DNA of 64,000 nucleotides from Flavobacteriales bacterium (GCA_021741075.1 JAIOYO010000001.1:60545-124544), one strand, 5' to 3'; shown: positions 8,597-19,423, counted from the stretch's first letter. Notes: generated by a model from the sequence alone, not told the origin. Made by a program: numbers and translations.

Positions 8597-10315
8597 ATGA
8601 AATATATTCTATCCACTTTGATTGCCGCTTTCTTGTTTGCGAACCAATTCGCTCAAGCTCAGTTTTTACCGCATGGAATGACGGAAGCGGAGAAAACGAT
8701 GGATTATCAGCCTCCTCAAGCTGTTGGATTTACTACGCCACCTTCATCTCCAGTTAGAACTCCAGCAGAGTGGGAAGAAATTGATGGTTTGTGCGTACGT
8801 TGGGAAGGAACATGGTCGCGTTCCGTTCTGCGAAATATTGTGAAACATGCCAAAGAAGAGTGCACGGTTTACATCGTAACTGAAAATCAGAGTGCAGTTG
8901 TTAGCCATCTAAATCAGTACGGTATAGACCAGAACAATATTGTCTTTGTTGATGAGCCATCGAACAGTATTTGGTTTAGAGATTATGGTCAATGGAATGT
9001 TTACACAAATGATGTCGATTCTCTTTTGTGGGTTGATTGGATATACAATCGTCCACGACCTTATGATGATGTGATTCCAGTTGCTTTGGCCGATTTGCTT
9101 AATGTGCCATTGTATCAAACCCTAGAAGCACCAAATGATTTGGTTAATACCGGAGGTAATTTCATGTTGGATGGCTTCGGAACTGCTTTTGCTTCAGAGC
9201 TAATTCTTGAGGAAAACGATGCCACAAACGATTTTGGAACTTCCAACCACTCCGAAGGTTCCATAGACCATATTATGAACCAATTTATGGGAATTGACAG
9301 GTACATCAAAATGCCAACATTGCCATATGACGGCATCCATCATATTGATATGCATATGAAGTTGTTGGATGAAGAAACTTTGCTTATTGGTCAATACCCT
9401 TCTGGAACTGCTGATGGCCCGCAAATCGAATCGAATTTGAATTACGTGCTTAATAATTTCAATTCCGTTTTTGGAACTCAATACAAGATTATTCGAATTC
9501 CCATGCCACCCGAAGGCGGACAGTACCCTAATCAAAATGGTGATTACAGAACATATACCAATTCAGTATTTGTAAATAAAACCATATTAGTGCCAGTTTA
9601 CGAGGAGCAGTGGGACACAACGGCTCTCCGCATTTACCGTGAGGCTCTTCCAGGATATAAAGTCGTTGGGATTGATTGCAACGAGATTATTACAGCGTCT
9701 GGAGCGATTCATTGCATTACAAAAGCAGTTAGCTCGGATAATCCGTTGCTCATCTCGCATCAACCGTTGCATGATCAGCTATATTCAACAGATGATTATG
9801 AGGTGAATGCCTTAATTCAACATGCTGAGGGGGTTTCCAATGCAACACTATTTTGGACCACAGATACCGCAGCAGGGTATGCTTCTGTTTCTATGTCTCT
9901 AACCAATCCAAACGAGCATACGTGGACTGGATTTATACCGTATCAGCAGGCTGGCGAGGAAGTCTTTTATTATATCCACGGAGAAGCAACCGATGGGAAA
10001 CAACAAGTAAGACCGATGCCAGCACCTTCTGGATATTGGAAATTCAAAGTACTGAGTTCTCCTACCGAAATTGTAGAGCAAAAACTGACAGTTGGTATTT
10101 ATCCTAATCCTTCAGTAGGACTATTTAATGTCAATTTTAATAGAATAGAAAACGCTACTTATGCCGTTTTTGATGCCAAGGGAAAATGGATAATGAATGG
10201 AAATTCCGATACTAAATCGTTTTTCATCAATCTTAACGATGTGCCAAGTGGTCTTTATCTCCTAAAGTTAGAATGGGAAGGAGGAGCGAAAACGGTGAGG
10301 TTACAGATTCTTTAG
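8597..10315 (+). CDS. Secreted agmatine deiminase / peptidylarginine deiminase (PAD_porph) family protein with T9SS sorting domain
   Basis: Signal peptide; WFRDYGQW, GGNFMLDG, HIDMHMKL, YTNSVFVN and GAIHCITKAV catalytic-type motifs; C-terminal IYPNPSVGLFNVNF...GLYLLKLEWEGGAKTVRLQIL. Confidence 0.88.
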   Translation: MKYILSTLIAAFLFANQFAQAQFLPHGMTEAEKTMDYQPPQAVGFTTPPSSPVRTPAEWEEIDGLCVRWEGTWSRSVLRNIVKHAKEECTVYIVTENQSAVVSHLNQYGIDQNNIVFVDEPSNSIWFRDYGQWNVYTNDVDSLLWVDWIYNRPRPYDDVIPVALADLLNVPLYQTLEAPNDLVNTGGNFMLDGFGTAFASELILEENDATNDFGTSNHSEGSIDHIMNQFMGIDRYIKMPTLPYDGIHHIDMHMKLLDEETLLIGQYPSGTADGPQIESNLNYVLNNFNSVFGTQYKIIRIPMPPEGGQYPNQNGDYRTYTNSVFVNKTILVPVYEEQWDTTALRIYREALPGYKVVGIDCNEIITASGAIHCITKAVSSDNPLLISHQPLHDQLYSTDDYEVNALIQHAEGVSNATLFWTTDTAAGYASVSMSLTNPNEHTWTGFIPYQQAGEEVFYYIHGEATDGKQQVRPMPAPSGYWKFKVLSSPTEIVEQKLTVGIYPNPSVGLFNVNFNRIENATYAVFDAKGKWIMNGNSDTKSFFINLNDVPSGLYLLKLEWEGGAKTVRLQIL

Positions 10316-11229
10316 AATCCGCAGAATTTATTTCGTTCTTCAATGGCGACTACAAGTCCGAGGTTGGCTGCTTTTATTATGTCGGCACAGCCGTCATCTT
10401 TTTTGCCGATTATTACTTTCTCGATTCCACGGTTCATATACGAATCAGCATCTTCAGGATTGATGGTGATAGCTTTTGAGAAATCTCGGATGGCATCCTG
10501 ATGCTGATCGCGTTTAGCATAAGCTATGCCTCTGTTGTAAAAAGCATCTGAATTACTAGGTTCAATAACAATAGCCTGAGTATAATCTGCTATGGCAAAT
10601 TCGAACTGCTCTTGCATTCTGTATACAATTCCTCTATTAACATATCCGCCAGCACTTAATTTATTATGGCGAATGGCGCTTGAAAAATCTTCAATGGCTT
10701 TATCATACTGCTCCATTTTTCGGTAAGAGATGCCACGATTAATGTAAACCATATCATTTGATTTGTTGCTTTCTAAAACTGTGGTAAAATCTTTAATGGC
10801 TCGTTCGTGTTGACCTAGATTGGCTAATGCTATTCCTCGATTTAAAAAGGCATCCATGTTGGTTGGCAATAGTTTCACGGCAGCTTCTAAATTGTCTAAA
10901 GCTGCTTGAGGGTTGCCCACATTATTATACAAAGTACCTCTTCTCAAAAAGGCTTCCGCATGGCTAGGATTGACTTTTGTGGCCTTTCCAAAATCGGAAA
11001 TTGCTTCGTTGGTCAATCCAATGGCAGCCTTGGCCAATCCTCGCCAGTAAAACGCATCGGCATTTTCAGCATCCACAGCTATGCATTTATCAAACTCTGC
11101 AATGGCACCTTCCATATCTCCAGCCTGTGCTTTTGCAATGGCACTATTAAACAGTTTAACAGATTCCTGAGCACCACTTTGACTTGAGAACAGGGTGAAA
11201 AGAATAAAAAAGAGCGAGAAGCGTTTCAT
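10312..11229 (-). CDS. Secreted tetratricopeptide repeat protein
   Basis: Signal peptide MKRFSLFFILFTLFSSQSGAQ followed by ~7 TPR units (e.g. DAFYNRGIAYAKRDQHQDAIRDFSKAITINPEDAD). Confidence 0.88.
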   Translation of the reverse strand: MKRFSLFFILFTLFSSQSGAQESVKLFNSAIAKAQAGDMEGAIAEFDKCIAVDAENADAFYWRGLAKAAIGLTNEAISDFGKATKVNPSHAEAFLRRGTLYNNVGNPQAALDNLEAAVKLLPTNMDAFLNRGIALANLGQHERAIKDFTTVLESNKSNDMVYINRGISYRKMEQYDKAIEDFSSAIRHNKLSAGGYVNRGIVYRMQEQFEFAIADYTQAIVIEPSNSDAFYNRGIAYAKRDQHQDAIRDFSKAITINPEDADSYMNRGIEKVIIGKKDDGCADIIKAANLGLVVAIEERNKFCGF

Positions 11230-11280
11230 TATTGATACTAAAATTGGTTTGCAATCTACGTGATTCATTTTTTTTTGTTG

Positions 11281-14200
11281 CTAATTAATTCGAACTCCAA
11301 GTATCACAATGTCATCAATTTGTTCGAGGTCGCCAATCCAATTTTCTAGGTGTTGGTTTATCAACTTGTGTTGTTCTTCTACGGTAAAGGCCTGAACCTC
11401 TTGTAGCATGGCTTTAAACCTCCTGACTTTAAATTTTTTTCCTTCTGGTCCGCCAAATTGATCAGAGAAACCATCCGAGAAAATGTAAATCATATCCCCC
11501 TTTTGTACCTTGATTTGATGGTTTTTGAATGTATTAGATTCTTCGCCAATGAATCGCCCAACTGGAAAACGATCGCCCCGATATTCAATTAACTCACCAT
11601 CTCTAAATAAGTAGAGCGGGTTATAGGCTCCGGCAAACTGCAAGGTATTGTTGTTTTGGTTCCACGCACAAAGGGCAATATCCATGCCGTCCTTCACTGA
11701 AGATTCTTCGTACGTCTGAAGTGTGTTGGTGACTCCTTGGTTGAGGTGCTCTAATATGTCTGAAGGTTTGGTGAGTTTTAACTGCTTAATCGCTTGATCA
11801 AGTAGGTTGTGAGCAACAATCGACATGAAACCTCCTGGAACTCCATGACCAGTGCAATCCACAGCACAGAATATGCGCTCTTCACCAATTTTTTCTGCGA
11901 AGTAAAAATCCCCGCTAACCAAATCTTTTGATTTAAAGAGAACAAATGATTCTGGAATAACCTGTTGAATATCTTCTAACGTTGGGAATATGGCATTCTG
12001 AATACGCTTTGCGTACTTTATTGAGTCGGTGATGTCTTTTGCGTATTTCGCTATTTCATCTCTACTTCGTTCAATTTCAGTTTTTTGCTCTTGAATTTCA
12101 ATGGTTCTTTCGCTTACAATGGTCTCCAGCTCTTGCTTGTCTATCATCAGTCGGTAAACACGGTATCTCACAAATAGAATAACCAACCCACTAATTCCAA
12201 CTATACAGAAGAAATAGAACCACCAAGTTCTCCAAAATGGCTTCTCAATGATGAAACTATATTCAACTGGATTTGTAGTCCATTCTCCTCCATTTTTAGA
12301 AGCAATTACTTGAAGAGTATAGTTACCGTCCTCTAATCTTTGAATTTGGATTTCACTTTGGCTAATTTCTTCTGACCAGTATTCAGAATAACCTTTTAGC
12401 TTCCATTTGTATCTAATATTATCGGGGTTTCTAAGAGAGATTCCGGCAAGGTTAAAGGTGACTTTATACTGCTTATAAGGAAGAATTAGATTAGGGATAA
12501 GTGGTTGAACTTGATCAAAGAGCTTCATTCCACCAATTGATAGTTGAGGCACTGATTTGCTTGACTTATCAATTGCAGGTTTAAATTTTACCACCCCGTG
12601 TGTTGAAGAAATCCAAATGTTTCCTTCGTGGTCTTTAAAAAGAAAAGTGACCATCGTGTTTTCGACTGGAGAAATGTCTGCATGTCCAACAATTCTCGAA
12701 ACTTTTAAATCCTGAGAGAGCTGTACGATTGATTTTTGGTGGCTTGCCCAAACATTCCCATCATTGTCGAGTACCATTTGGTAACAGTAGTCGGACGGAA
12801 GTCCATTTTCACTGCTCAAATTATAAGCTGTGCCCTTGTCAAGAATGTAAATTCCCTGTCCGGCTGTTGCAAACCATAACCTACCACGTGAATCTTGCAA
12901 AATGTGGTTTACATTAACAATATTTTGACTGTTTCCATTTTCGAGGAATCGAATCTCGTTGTTCACTAATAGGGCTACGCGATTGCCTTGCGTTGCAATC
13001 CAAAGCTGACTTGCTGTGTCTTCAAAACAATATTGGACGTTATTGTGAGGCAAACCGTCAATCGTACTCAGATACTTAAGTATTTCACCTCTTATGGAGA
13101 GGAAAAAAAGTCCTGATTTTGTGGCTATATACACTCCATTTTTTGTTGGAGTTATGCTATTAATTGCTTCAGCTAGGTTCCCTTTCTCTAATGCTATCTT
13201 TTTGAAGTCATTGCTGTTTTTGTTCAATTTGAAAATACCAGCGGTTGTCGTTCCGACCCAAATGTTGCCTTCTCCATCTTCTGCAATGGCTGAGATGGTG
13301 TTTCCTCCAACGTGGAAGTATTCAAATTTTGAGCGCTTGGCTTGTTCAGAAGTCCTGAATACACCCTTGTCAATTCCTAGCCAAACGTTTCCTTCTGAAT
13401 CTCGAAAGAGTTGCGTAATTGATTGTTGCCGAAGCCAATTTTCGTCAAACGGTTGATGAAATATGTTCTCTACAATTTGAATAAGTCCGCCTCCAAATGT
13501 TGCAATCCATATATTGTTCTCAGTGTCTTCGAAAATATCCCGAATCAAATATTCAGATTCCACATCATCGACAAAGGTTTGTGCAATAAAATCGTCTATT
13601 CCTTGCCCGAAAAACTCAATTCTTACGAGTCCGTTTCCGAAAGTGCCTAACCAAGTTCGACCTAAATAATCTACAAAAATGGATTGAACATCGTCTATAG
13701 ATCTGCCATCTTCCAAGGAGAATTTTTCAATTTTTTCTTTAGCAGAGAATGGAGCATAAACTTTGAAGAGCCCTGCGTCTTCAGTTCCTACCCAAATAAG
13801 ATTGTTTGATGTTTCGTACCTAATGGCAGTTACCTTGGTTTCTGGCAACCCACTAATCTTCTTCAGGACTTGAAAATCATTTCCTGTATCAAAACGAATA
13901 AGCCAAAGTCCGTCATTACTTCCAATGATAAATTCTCTATCACGATATGGTACCACAGCATTAATTAGCAGATCACGTTCGGACATGTTAAATCGGCTGG
14001 TGTCTTTACCGTCCGTACGGAAAACCATTCCTGAACGCGAAAACGCCCAAACGGCATCTTTAGCATCAACATATATATGTTTCACTTGGCCGCTCATTCC
14101 GGTTACTACTTCCTTAATAGCTCCGTCCTCTAGTAGACCAATGTTACCGTTGAAAAGGCCAATCCAAATTTTCGTTTTTGATTTGTAGAGGCAAGTTGCA

Positions 14201-14460
14201 TATGCAATACCTGAGGTATCATCAAGCAATTGGAGTTTATCGAAAGTTTGGCCATCAAACCTTTCCATTCCTCCTTTGCTTGCCACAATCAGATGGCCCG
14301 AAGAAGATTGACTAATGGCTTCTGTAAAATTGCTTGAAAGGCCGTTGGTCTCGTCAAAATGACGAATAGTGAAATTCTTTTGGGCACTTGAATAATAATG
14401 ACCAAGACAAAGAAAGACAGCAAGAAGGAGATTTCTACTCAACATCTTGGTGTGTTTCAT
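11281..14460 (-). CDS. Two-component-regulator-type beta-propeller / Y_Y_Y / SpoIIE-type serine phosphatase sensor
   Basis: Repeated GxxWxGT/NIWIGT propeller motifs, Y_Y_Y-like region before TM helix (WWFYFFCIVGISGLVILFV), coiled coil, and PP2C SpoIIE domain (VSGDFYFAEKI, CAVDCTGHGVPGGFMSIVAHNLL, IYIFSDGFSDQFGG). Confidence 0.92.
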   Translation of the reverse strand: MKHTKMLSRNLLLAVFLCLGHYYSSAQKNFTIRHFDETNGLSSNFTEAISQSSSGHLIVASKGGMERFDGQTFDKLQLLDDTSGIAYATCLYKSKTKIWIGLFNGNIGLLEDGAIKEVVTGMSGQVKHIYVDAKDAVWAFSRSGMVFRTDGKDTSRFNMSERDLLINAVVPYRDREFIIGSNDGLWLIRFDTGNDFQVLKKISGLPETKVTAIRYETSNNLIWVGTEDAGLFKVYAPFSAKEKIEKFSLEDGRSIDDVQSIFVDYLGRTWLGTFGNGLVRIEFFGQGIDDFIAQTFVDDVESEYLIRDIFEDTENNIWIATFGGGLIQIVENIFHQPFDENWLRQQSITQLFRDSEGNVWLGIDKGVFRTSEQAKRSKFEYFHVGGNTISAIAEDGEGNIWVGTTTAGIFKLNKNSNDFKKIALEKGNLAEAINSITPTKNGVYIATKSGLFFLSIRGEILKYLSTIDGLPHNNVQYCFEDTASQLWIATQGNRVALLVNNEIRFLENGNSQNIVNVNHILQDSRGRLWFATAGQGIYILDKGTAYNLSSENGLPSDYCYQMVLDNDGNVWASHQKSIVQLSQDLKVSRIVGHADISPVENTMVTFLFKDHEGNIWISSTHGVVKFKPAIDKSSKSVPQLSIGGMKLFDQVQPLIPNLILPYKQYKVTFNLAGISLRNPDNIRYKWKLKGYSEYWSEEISQSEIQIQRLEDGNYTLQVIASKNGGEWTTNPVEYSFIIEKPFWRTWWFYFFCIVGISGLVILFVRYRVYRLMIDKQELETIVSERTIEIQEQKTEIERSRDEIAKYAKDITDSIKYAKRIQNAIFPTLEDIQQVIPESFVLFKSKDLVSGDFYFAEKIGEERIFCAVDCTGHGVPGGFMSIVAHNLLDQAIKQLKLTKPSDILEHLNQGVTNTLQTYEESSVKDGMDIALCAWNQNNNTLQFAGAYNPLYLFRDGELIEYRGDRFPVGRFIGEESNTFKNHQIKVQKGDMIYIFSDGFSDQFGGPEGKKFKVRRFKAMLQEVQAFTVEEQHKLINQHLENWIGDLEQIDDIVILGVRIN

Positions 14461-15491
14461 TTACCAAATACCTTATCATTGTTGAAGCGTTCGCCTTCTC
14501 TCATTTTCTCAATCAGTCCAAGACTGTACTTGAACTGTTGAACTCCTCCAATCGGAATGGTGTAAAATCGCATGAATTCTCCATACTGATTCTTGAAACT
14601 GAAGCAAACGTTATTGTTTTGCTTTGCTTTTTCTTTTGTTCGAATGAATTGAATATCAAGCGAAGAATTTCGTTCTGTTGGCAGAATTTGATGCGTGCTG
14701 TTTTTCCAGTTAGCCTCGTTGCTCATTTCTACCCATTCTCCTTTCTTTTCGTAAGAAATGATTTTGATTATGCCATCATCATCCCAGTCAAAATTGAACT
14801 GCTGAATAGATACCACGTCATTGGTTACATACGGATAAAGGTGGCAAACGGCATTTTTCTCGGCTGGCATTCGGAATGTCCATTCATATCCGAATGCATT
14901 TGCGCCTTCAATTGCAATGTTTGTGTTAGGACTACGGCTGAAGAAGTAGTTGTAAAGGTTTCCATCGTTTCCTTCAATTCCTTCAGCCACAATTTTGAAG
15001 ACATATCCATTGAATTCATTCACGAATTCGCCTTCTTTTGGGTCAAGCGGACCGAAACTGTACCAAGCGTTGTCGTACTTTCCTGACCCGTCAAATGTGC
15101 GAGAATCGAGTAGTGTTCCAGCTTTGTAATTTCCAGTAGGATCGGTGAGTTGTGCATCAGGAGTGCTCCAGCATCCTTTGCCACCATAAACGCTAAATTT
15201 TGTTTTTGAGTCAGCAGCTCCATAGACTTCATCATTTTCTCCGCTAACATCTGGGTCGAAAACTCGAATATAAAATGGATCTTTTTCGTTGGCAGGAATG
15301 GATAGAAAGAACACCTGCGAAAAGTCGTCATCCCCATACGTTTTGCTTGCTTGCTTTCCAAAAGTTACCAGAAACGGAATGTTACTATTAGCAGGTGGAA
15401 CGGGCTGTGCCACTACGTCAATTGTTTGAAGCAGTAAAAGGAAAATCATACTGATTATCAGGATTGACTCCTTACCTAGATGTCTCATCAT
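14457..15491 (-). CDS. Secreted protein of unknown function, translationally coupled to the SpoIIE sensor
   Basis: ORF with signal peptide (ISMIFLLLLQTIDVVAQ); 4-bp overlap with downstream sensor gene. Confidence 0.75.
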   Translation of the reverse strand: MMRHLGKESILIISMIFLLLLQTIDVVAQPVPPANSNIPFLVTFGKQASKTYGDDDFSQVFFLSIPANEKDPFYIRVFDPDVSGENDEVYGAADSKTKFSVYGGKGCWSTPDAQLTDPTGNYKAGTLLDSRTFDGSGKYDNAWYSFGPLDPKEGEFVNEFNGYVFKIVAEGIEGNDGNLYNYFFSRSPNTNIAIEGANAFGYEWTFRMPAEKNAVCHLYPYVTNDVVSIQQFNFDWDDDGIIKIISYEKKGEWVEMSNEANWKNSTHQILPTERNSSLDIQFIRTKEKAKQNNNVCFSFKNQYGEFMRFYTIPIGGVQQFKYSLGLIEKMREGERFNNDKVFGK

Positions 15492-15634
15492 TTGTGTACA
15501 GGCTTGTATTTCTGAGCAACTACGTAACGAAGAGGTTCTCTGATTAGTTACAGTGAAAATTGCTTTTTAACAGGTTTACAATTTCTGTTCCGTTTTCTGC
15601 CATCCGCATTATTAATACCTTCGAAAACGTAAAA

Positions 15635-18124
15635 ATGAAGTGGATAAAAGCTGTTTTTGGGATTGTTTTAACCGTTGCTCTCGTCTATTTGGGCAACAGC
15701 AAATTGGGAATGTTACCTCCCATGGCTAAATTCCTTAATCCGTTCCATGGATTTTGGAAGAATGCTCAGTGGTCGAATACCGTACAATCGGATTCGTTTG
15801 AACTGAATGGAATTGGAGCCGAATCAAAAGTTGTTTATGACGAGCGTGGAGTTCCGCACATTTTTGCTGCAAATGACCACGATTTGTATTTCATTCAAGG
15901 ATATCTCACAGCTAAGGATCGTCTTTGGCAAATGGAGTTTCAGACCCATGCGGCAGCAGGAAGATTAAGCGAAATTGTTGGTGAAAAGGCACTAGATTTT
16001 GATCTTGAGCAACGAAGAATTGGTATGGTTTGGGCGGCAGAAAATGCCTTAGAACTTATTAAAAAGGATAGTGAAAGCCTTGCTGCTCTTAACGCTTACG
16101 CTGATGGAGTGAATCACTTCATTTCCACATTAAGGGAAGATAACCTTCCGTTGGAATATAAACTACTTGATTACCAACCAGAACCATGGACAGTGCTGAA
16201 GTCGGCATTGCTACTAAAGTATATGGCCAAAATGCTGAACGGAAATGAACGAGATCGACCTAACACCGAGGCATTGAAATTGCTTGGCCCAGAGATGTTT
16301 AATCAACTCTTTCCAGACCAGAATTATCTTTCAAATCCGATTGTTCCAAATTTTGCTCCTGACACAACATTGGGAAAGAAGCTGGATTTGAATGACGTTG
16401 TAACGGCTGGAAATTGGGCCATGCCCAATATTCAACCGCATTTTGTTGGAAGTAACAACTGGGCAGTTTCGGGAAGCAGAACGGAAAGTGGTAACGCCAT
16501 TCTATGTAACGATCCGCACTTAGCACTTTCACTTCCATCCATTTGGTATGAGATTCAGTTGAACAGCCCAAATGTAAATTGCTACGGAGTCTCCTTACCT
16601 GGTTCGCCAGGAATTACAATTGGATTTAATGATAGTATTGCGTGGGGCGTAACCAATGCAGGAAGAGACGTTAAAGACTATTACGCGATTGATTTTGTCA
16701 ATTATGCTGAAGGAACTTATCGGATGGGTAAGGAAGTTCTTCAAGCCGAAAAACGATTGGAGGAAATAAAGATTAGGGGTGGAAATACAGTTGTTGATAC
16801 GGTTTACTACACGGTTCTTGGGCCTGTAGCTTATTCAGAAATGAAGAAAGGTCAATACCTCGCGTTGCGTTGGTTGGCACATGATGCATCAAACGAACTG
16901 CTTACCTTTTATAAACTCAATCGTGCTAAGAATTTTAACGATTACGAACGCGCCTTATCTACCTACAATTGTCCCGGACAGAATTTCGCTTACGCAGACA
17001 CCAAGAACAATATTGCCATTTGGCAGCAAGGCAAGTTTAAAGTGATGCCAAAGGATTATGGACGCTTTATTCAAGATGGAAGCGATACCATGCATCTGAA
17101 AGAACACTTCATTCCGCAGTCAGACAATCCGCACATGTTGAATCCGAAACGCGGTTTTGTTAGTTCTGCCAATCAAGCACCAACCGATACGGCATATCCT
17201 TACTATTACTCAGGCGTTTTTGAGGAATTTCGAAATAGGACCATCAACAATTTTCTGAGAAACGATAGTTCTATCACCATTCAGGAAATGATGGACTTGC
17301 AATTGAGCAATTACAACCTTTTGGCTGCCGAGGCATTGCCAATCATGTTGAAATTGCTGGATACTACAAGGTTCCAATATCCAGAAAATGAAAGGCTTGC
17401 ACTAAAAGAACTACTGAGTTGGAATTTTCGAAATGACCGCGAGTTAATTGCTCCAACAGTATTCGAAATCTGGTGGGACGAACTCAACAATATCCTTTGG
17501 GATGAATTCAATAGTACCGATTGGGACCAAGATAAATACTACCGATATGGGTGGGAAGCCATGGTAAATACAGGAAAAGCCAAAGTTGACATGCGCGATG
17601 AGCGCTACGTGTATCCAATGGCGAAAGTCACAATCGATTTACTTGAAAATCATCCTGATCATGGCGCTTTTGATCACGGTTCTACCAATAATAGCGTTGA
17701 AACCGCCAAGGATATAGTTTATGATTCGTTCTACTGGACAGCCATGAAGTTTGGAGACATCATCGAATACAAATACAATAAGCCACATTGGGGTTTCTAT
17801 CAAGGAACGCGTGTAAAACATTTGGCTCGTTTGGATGCATTTAGTTCCAAGAAATTGGTGGTAGGAGGAAGCGAGCACGCGCCTAATGCAACAACGGCTA
17901 CTCACGGCCCGTCTTGGAGAATGATTGTGGAAATGAATCCAGATGGCCCGAAAGCTTGGGGAGTTCTTCCAGGCGGTCAATCAGGTAATCCGGGTGGTAA
18001 ATTCTACACGACATCGTTGAATTCGTGGGCAACAGGCCAATACCACGTGTTGAACTTTTTAAAAAATTCTGAAGCAAGCAAAGAAGGCTGGAGCGTACAA
18101 ACCTTTAACCCAATCAAGGAATGA
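15635..18124 (+). CDS. Penicillin acylase family protein (N-terminal nucleophile hydrolase)
   Basis: GSNNWAVSGSRTESGNAILCNDPHL (Ser nucleophile segment), DERGVPHIFAANDHDLYFIQGYLTAKDRLWQMEF; start moved to MKWIKAVFG. Confidence 0.92.
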   Translation: MKWIKAVFGIVLTVALVYLGNSKLGMLPPMAKFLNPFHGFWKNAQWSNTVQSDSFELNGIGAESKVVYDERGVPHIFAANDHDLYFIQGYLTAKDRLWQMEFQTHAAAGRLSEIVGEKALDFDLEQRRIGMVWAAENALELIKKDSESLAALNAYADGVNHFISTLREDNLPLEYKLLDYQPEPWTVLKSALLLKYMAKMLNGNERDRPNTEALKLLGPEMFNQLFPDQNYLSNPIVPNFAPDTTLGKKLDLNDVVTAGNWAMPNIQPHFVGSNNWAVSGSRTESGNAILCNDPHLALSLPSIWYEIQLNSPNVNCYGVSLPGSPGITIGFNDSIAWGVTNAGRDVKDYYAIDFVNYAEGTYRMGKEVLQAEKRLEEIKIRGGNTVVDTVYYTVLGPVAYSEMKKGQYLALRWLAHDASNELLTFYKLNRAKNFNDYERALSTYNCPGQNFAYADTKNNIAIWQQGKFKVMPKDYGRFIQDGSDTMHLKEHFIPQSDNPHMLNPKRGFVSSANQAPTDTAYPYYYSGVFEEFRNRTINNFLRNDSSITIQEMMDLQLSNYNLLAAEALPIMLKLLDTTRFQYPENERLALKELLSWNFRNDRELIAPTVFEIWWDELNNILWDEFNSTDWDQDKYYRYGWEAMVNTGKAKVDMRDERYVYPMAKVTIDLLENHPDHGAFDHGSTNNSVETAKDIVYDSFYWTAMKFGDIIEYKYNKPHWGFYQGTRVKHLARLDAFSSKKLVVGGSEHAPNATTATHGPSWRMIVEMNPDGPKAWGVLPGGQSGNPGGKFYTTSLNSWATGQYHVLNFLKNSEASKEGWSVQTFNPIKE

Positions 18125-18489
18125 ATCTCCTTATTCGAATAGCAATCATTGTCGTTTTGGGCGCCATTGCTCAAACTTATTTACCATGGTGGTCAGCCGT
18201 GGTGATTGCACTTTTGGTAGAAGCATTTGTTGGAAAAGCCGACAACACTTCCTTCTTTTCAGGGTTCTATGGACTGACCATTCCGTGGATGGTTTTGGCC
18301 ACATACATTGATGTGAGAAGCGAATCCTTGTTGACAGTAAGAATTTTAGAATTATTCAAATTGCCGCAATTCAGTTTTGTGTTGATAATTGTAACTGGTT
18401 TGGTTGGCGGGTTGATTGGAGGAGTTGGAACTTTGACGGGCGGATGGATAAAAGCGGCATTTTTAAAAACAGATGGAGAGAGGAACTAG
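18121..18489 (+). CDS. Small membrane protein of unknown function
   Basis: 122-aa ORF with four hydrophobic segments, overlaps neighbours by 4 and 17 bp. Confidence 0.75.
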   Translation: MNLLIRIAIIVVLGAIAQTYLPWWSAVVIALLVEAFVGKADNTSFFSGFYGLTIPWMVLATYIDVRSESLLTVRILELFKLPQFSFVLIIVTGLVGGLIGGVGTLTGGWIKAAFLKTDGERN

Positions 18490-19423
18490 TATTTCGTTAG
18501 CCCTAGGAAGTGGAGGCGCAAGAGGTCTTGCCCACATTGGCGTTATTCAAGTGTTGAAAGAGGAGGGATTTACGATTGGAAACATTGCAGGAACCTCCAT
18601 GGGAGCTTGCGTAGGCGGTATTTATTGTGCCGGAAAGCTCGATGTGTTTGAGGATTGGATTACGACCATCAACAAGCGCGAAACCTTCCGTCTTATGGAC
18701 TTTACCATGTCTACACAAGGCATGTTGAAGGGCCAAAAGGTGCTTGGACATTTGAAGCAGATTTTGGGAGAAATTCGTATCGAGGATTTTGAAATTCCCT
18801 ACACGGCAATTGCCACAGATGTTCACACAAAAGAAGAAATTTGGATGAGAACGGGAGATCTTTATACCGTCATTCGGGCATCATCATCCATTCCCACATT
18901 GATGATGCCTTCTAAACTTAACGAGCGCTTATTGATAGATGGTGGCGTGCTTAATCCGCTGCCTTTAGAACCACTCATGCCCAAAACAACCGATTTAGTG
19001 GTAGCGGTAAATATCAACGCCAATGCTGAAAACCACGTCCGCCACCGAGAGGTTCTACTGTCTTCAGGATTAGATAAGTTGCAAGAGCAAACCGAGGAGG
19101 AGACAACTGCCTACACAAGCAGAATGGTGAACACGGTTAAGAGCTGGTTGAATATGAGTAAATCAGGAGAATCGGAAGTGTCTGATCCTGTTCAGGAATC
19201 AACGCTCAATTATTTAGGAATGCTGAATAAGACCTACGATTTTATGCAAGACCGTATGTGCGAGCAGAGTATCGAAATTCACAAACCAGACATAGTGATT
19301 AACATTCCACGCACCGTTGGAACAACTCTAGAGTTTTATCGCGCCAAAGAAATGGTAGAAGAGGGTAGAAATGCCGCCAAAAAAGCGGTTGCTAATTGGA
19401 AATTAAAACAAATGGTACAATGA
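18473..19423 (+). CDS. Patatin-like phospholipase family protein
   Basis: LALGSGGARGLAHIGVIQVL, GTSMGACVGG (GxSxG) and DGGVLNPLPLEPL (DGG) motifs. Confidence 0.93.
   Translation: MERGTSISLALGSGGARGLAHIGVIQVLKEEGFTIGNIAGTSMGACVGGIYCAGKLDVFEDWITTINKRETFRLMDFTMSTQGMLKGQKVLGHLKQILGEIRIEDFEIPYTAIATDVHTKEEIWMRTGDLYTVIRASSSIPTLMMPSKLNERLLIDGGVLNPLPLEPLMPKTTDLVVAVNINANAENHVRHREVLLSSGLDKLQEQTEEETTAYTSRMVNTVKSWLNMSKSGESEVSDPVQESTLNYLGMLNKTYDFMQDRMCEQSIEIHKPDIVINIPRTVGTTLEFYRAKEMVEEGRNAAKKAVANWKLKQMVQ

Noticed and set aside
14388-15086. 232-aa plus-strand ORF
   Set aside because: Antisense to well-supported genes 11281-14460 and 14457-15491; composition not protein-like.
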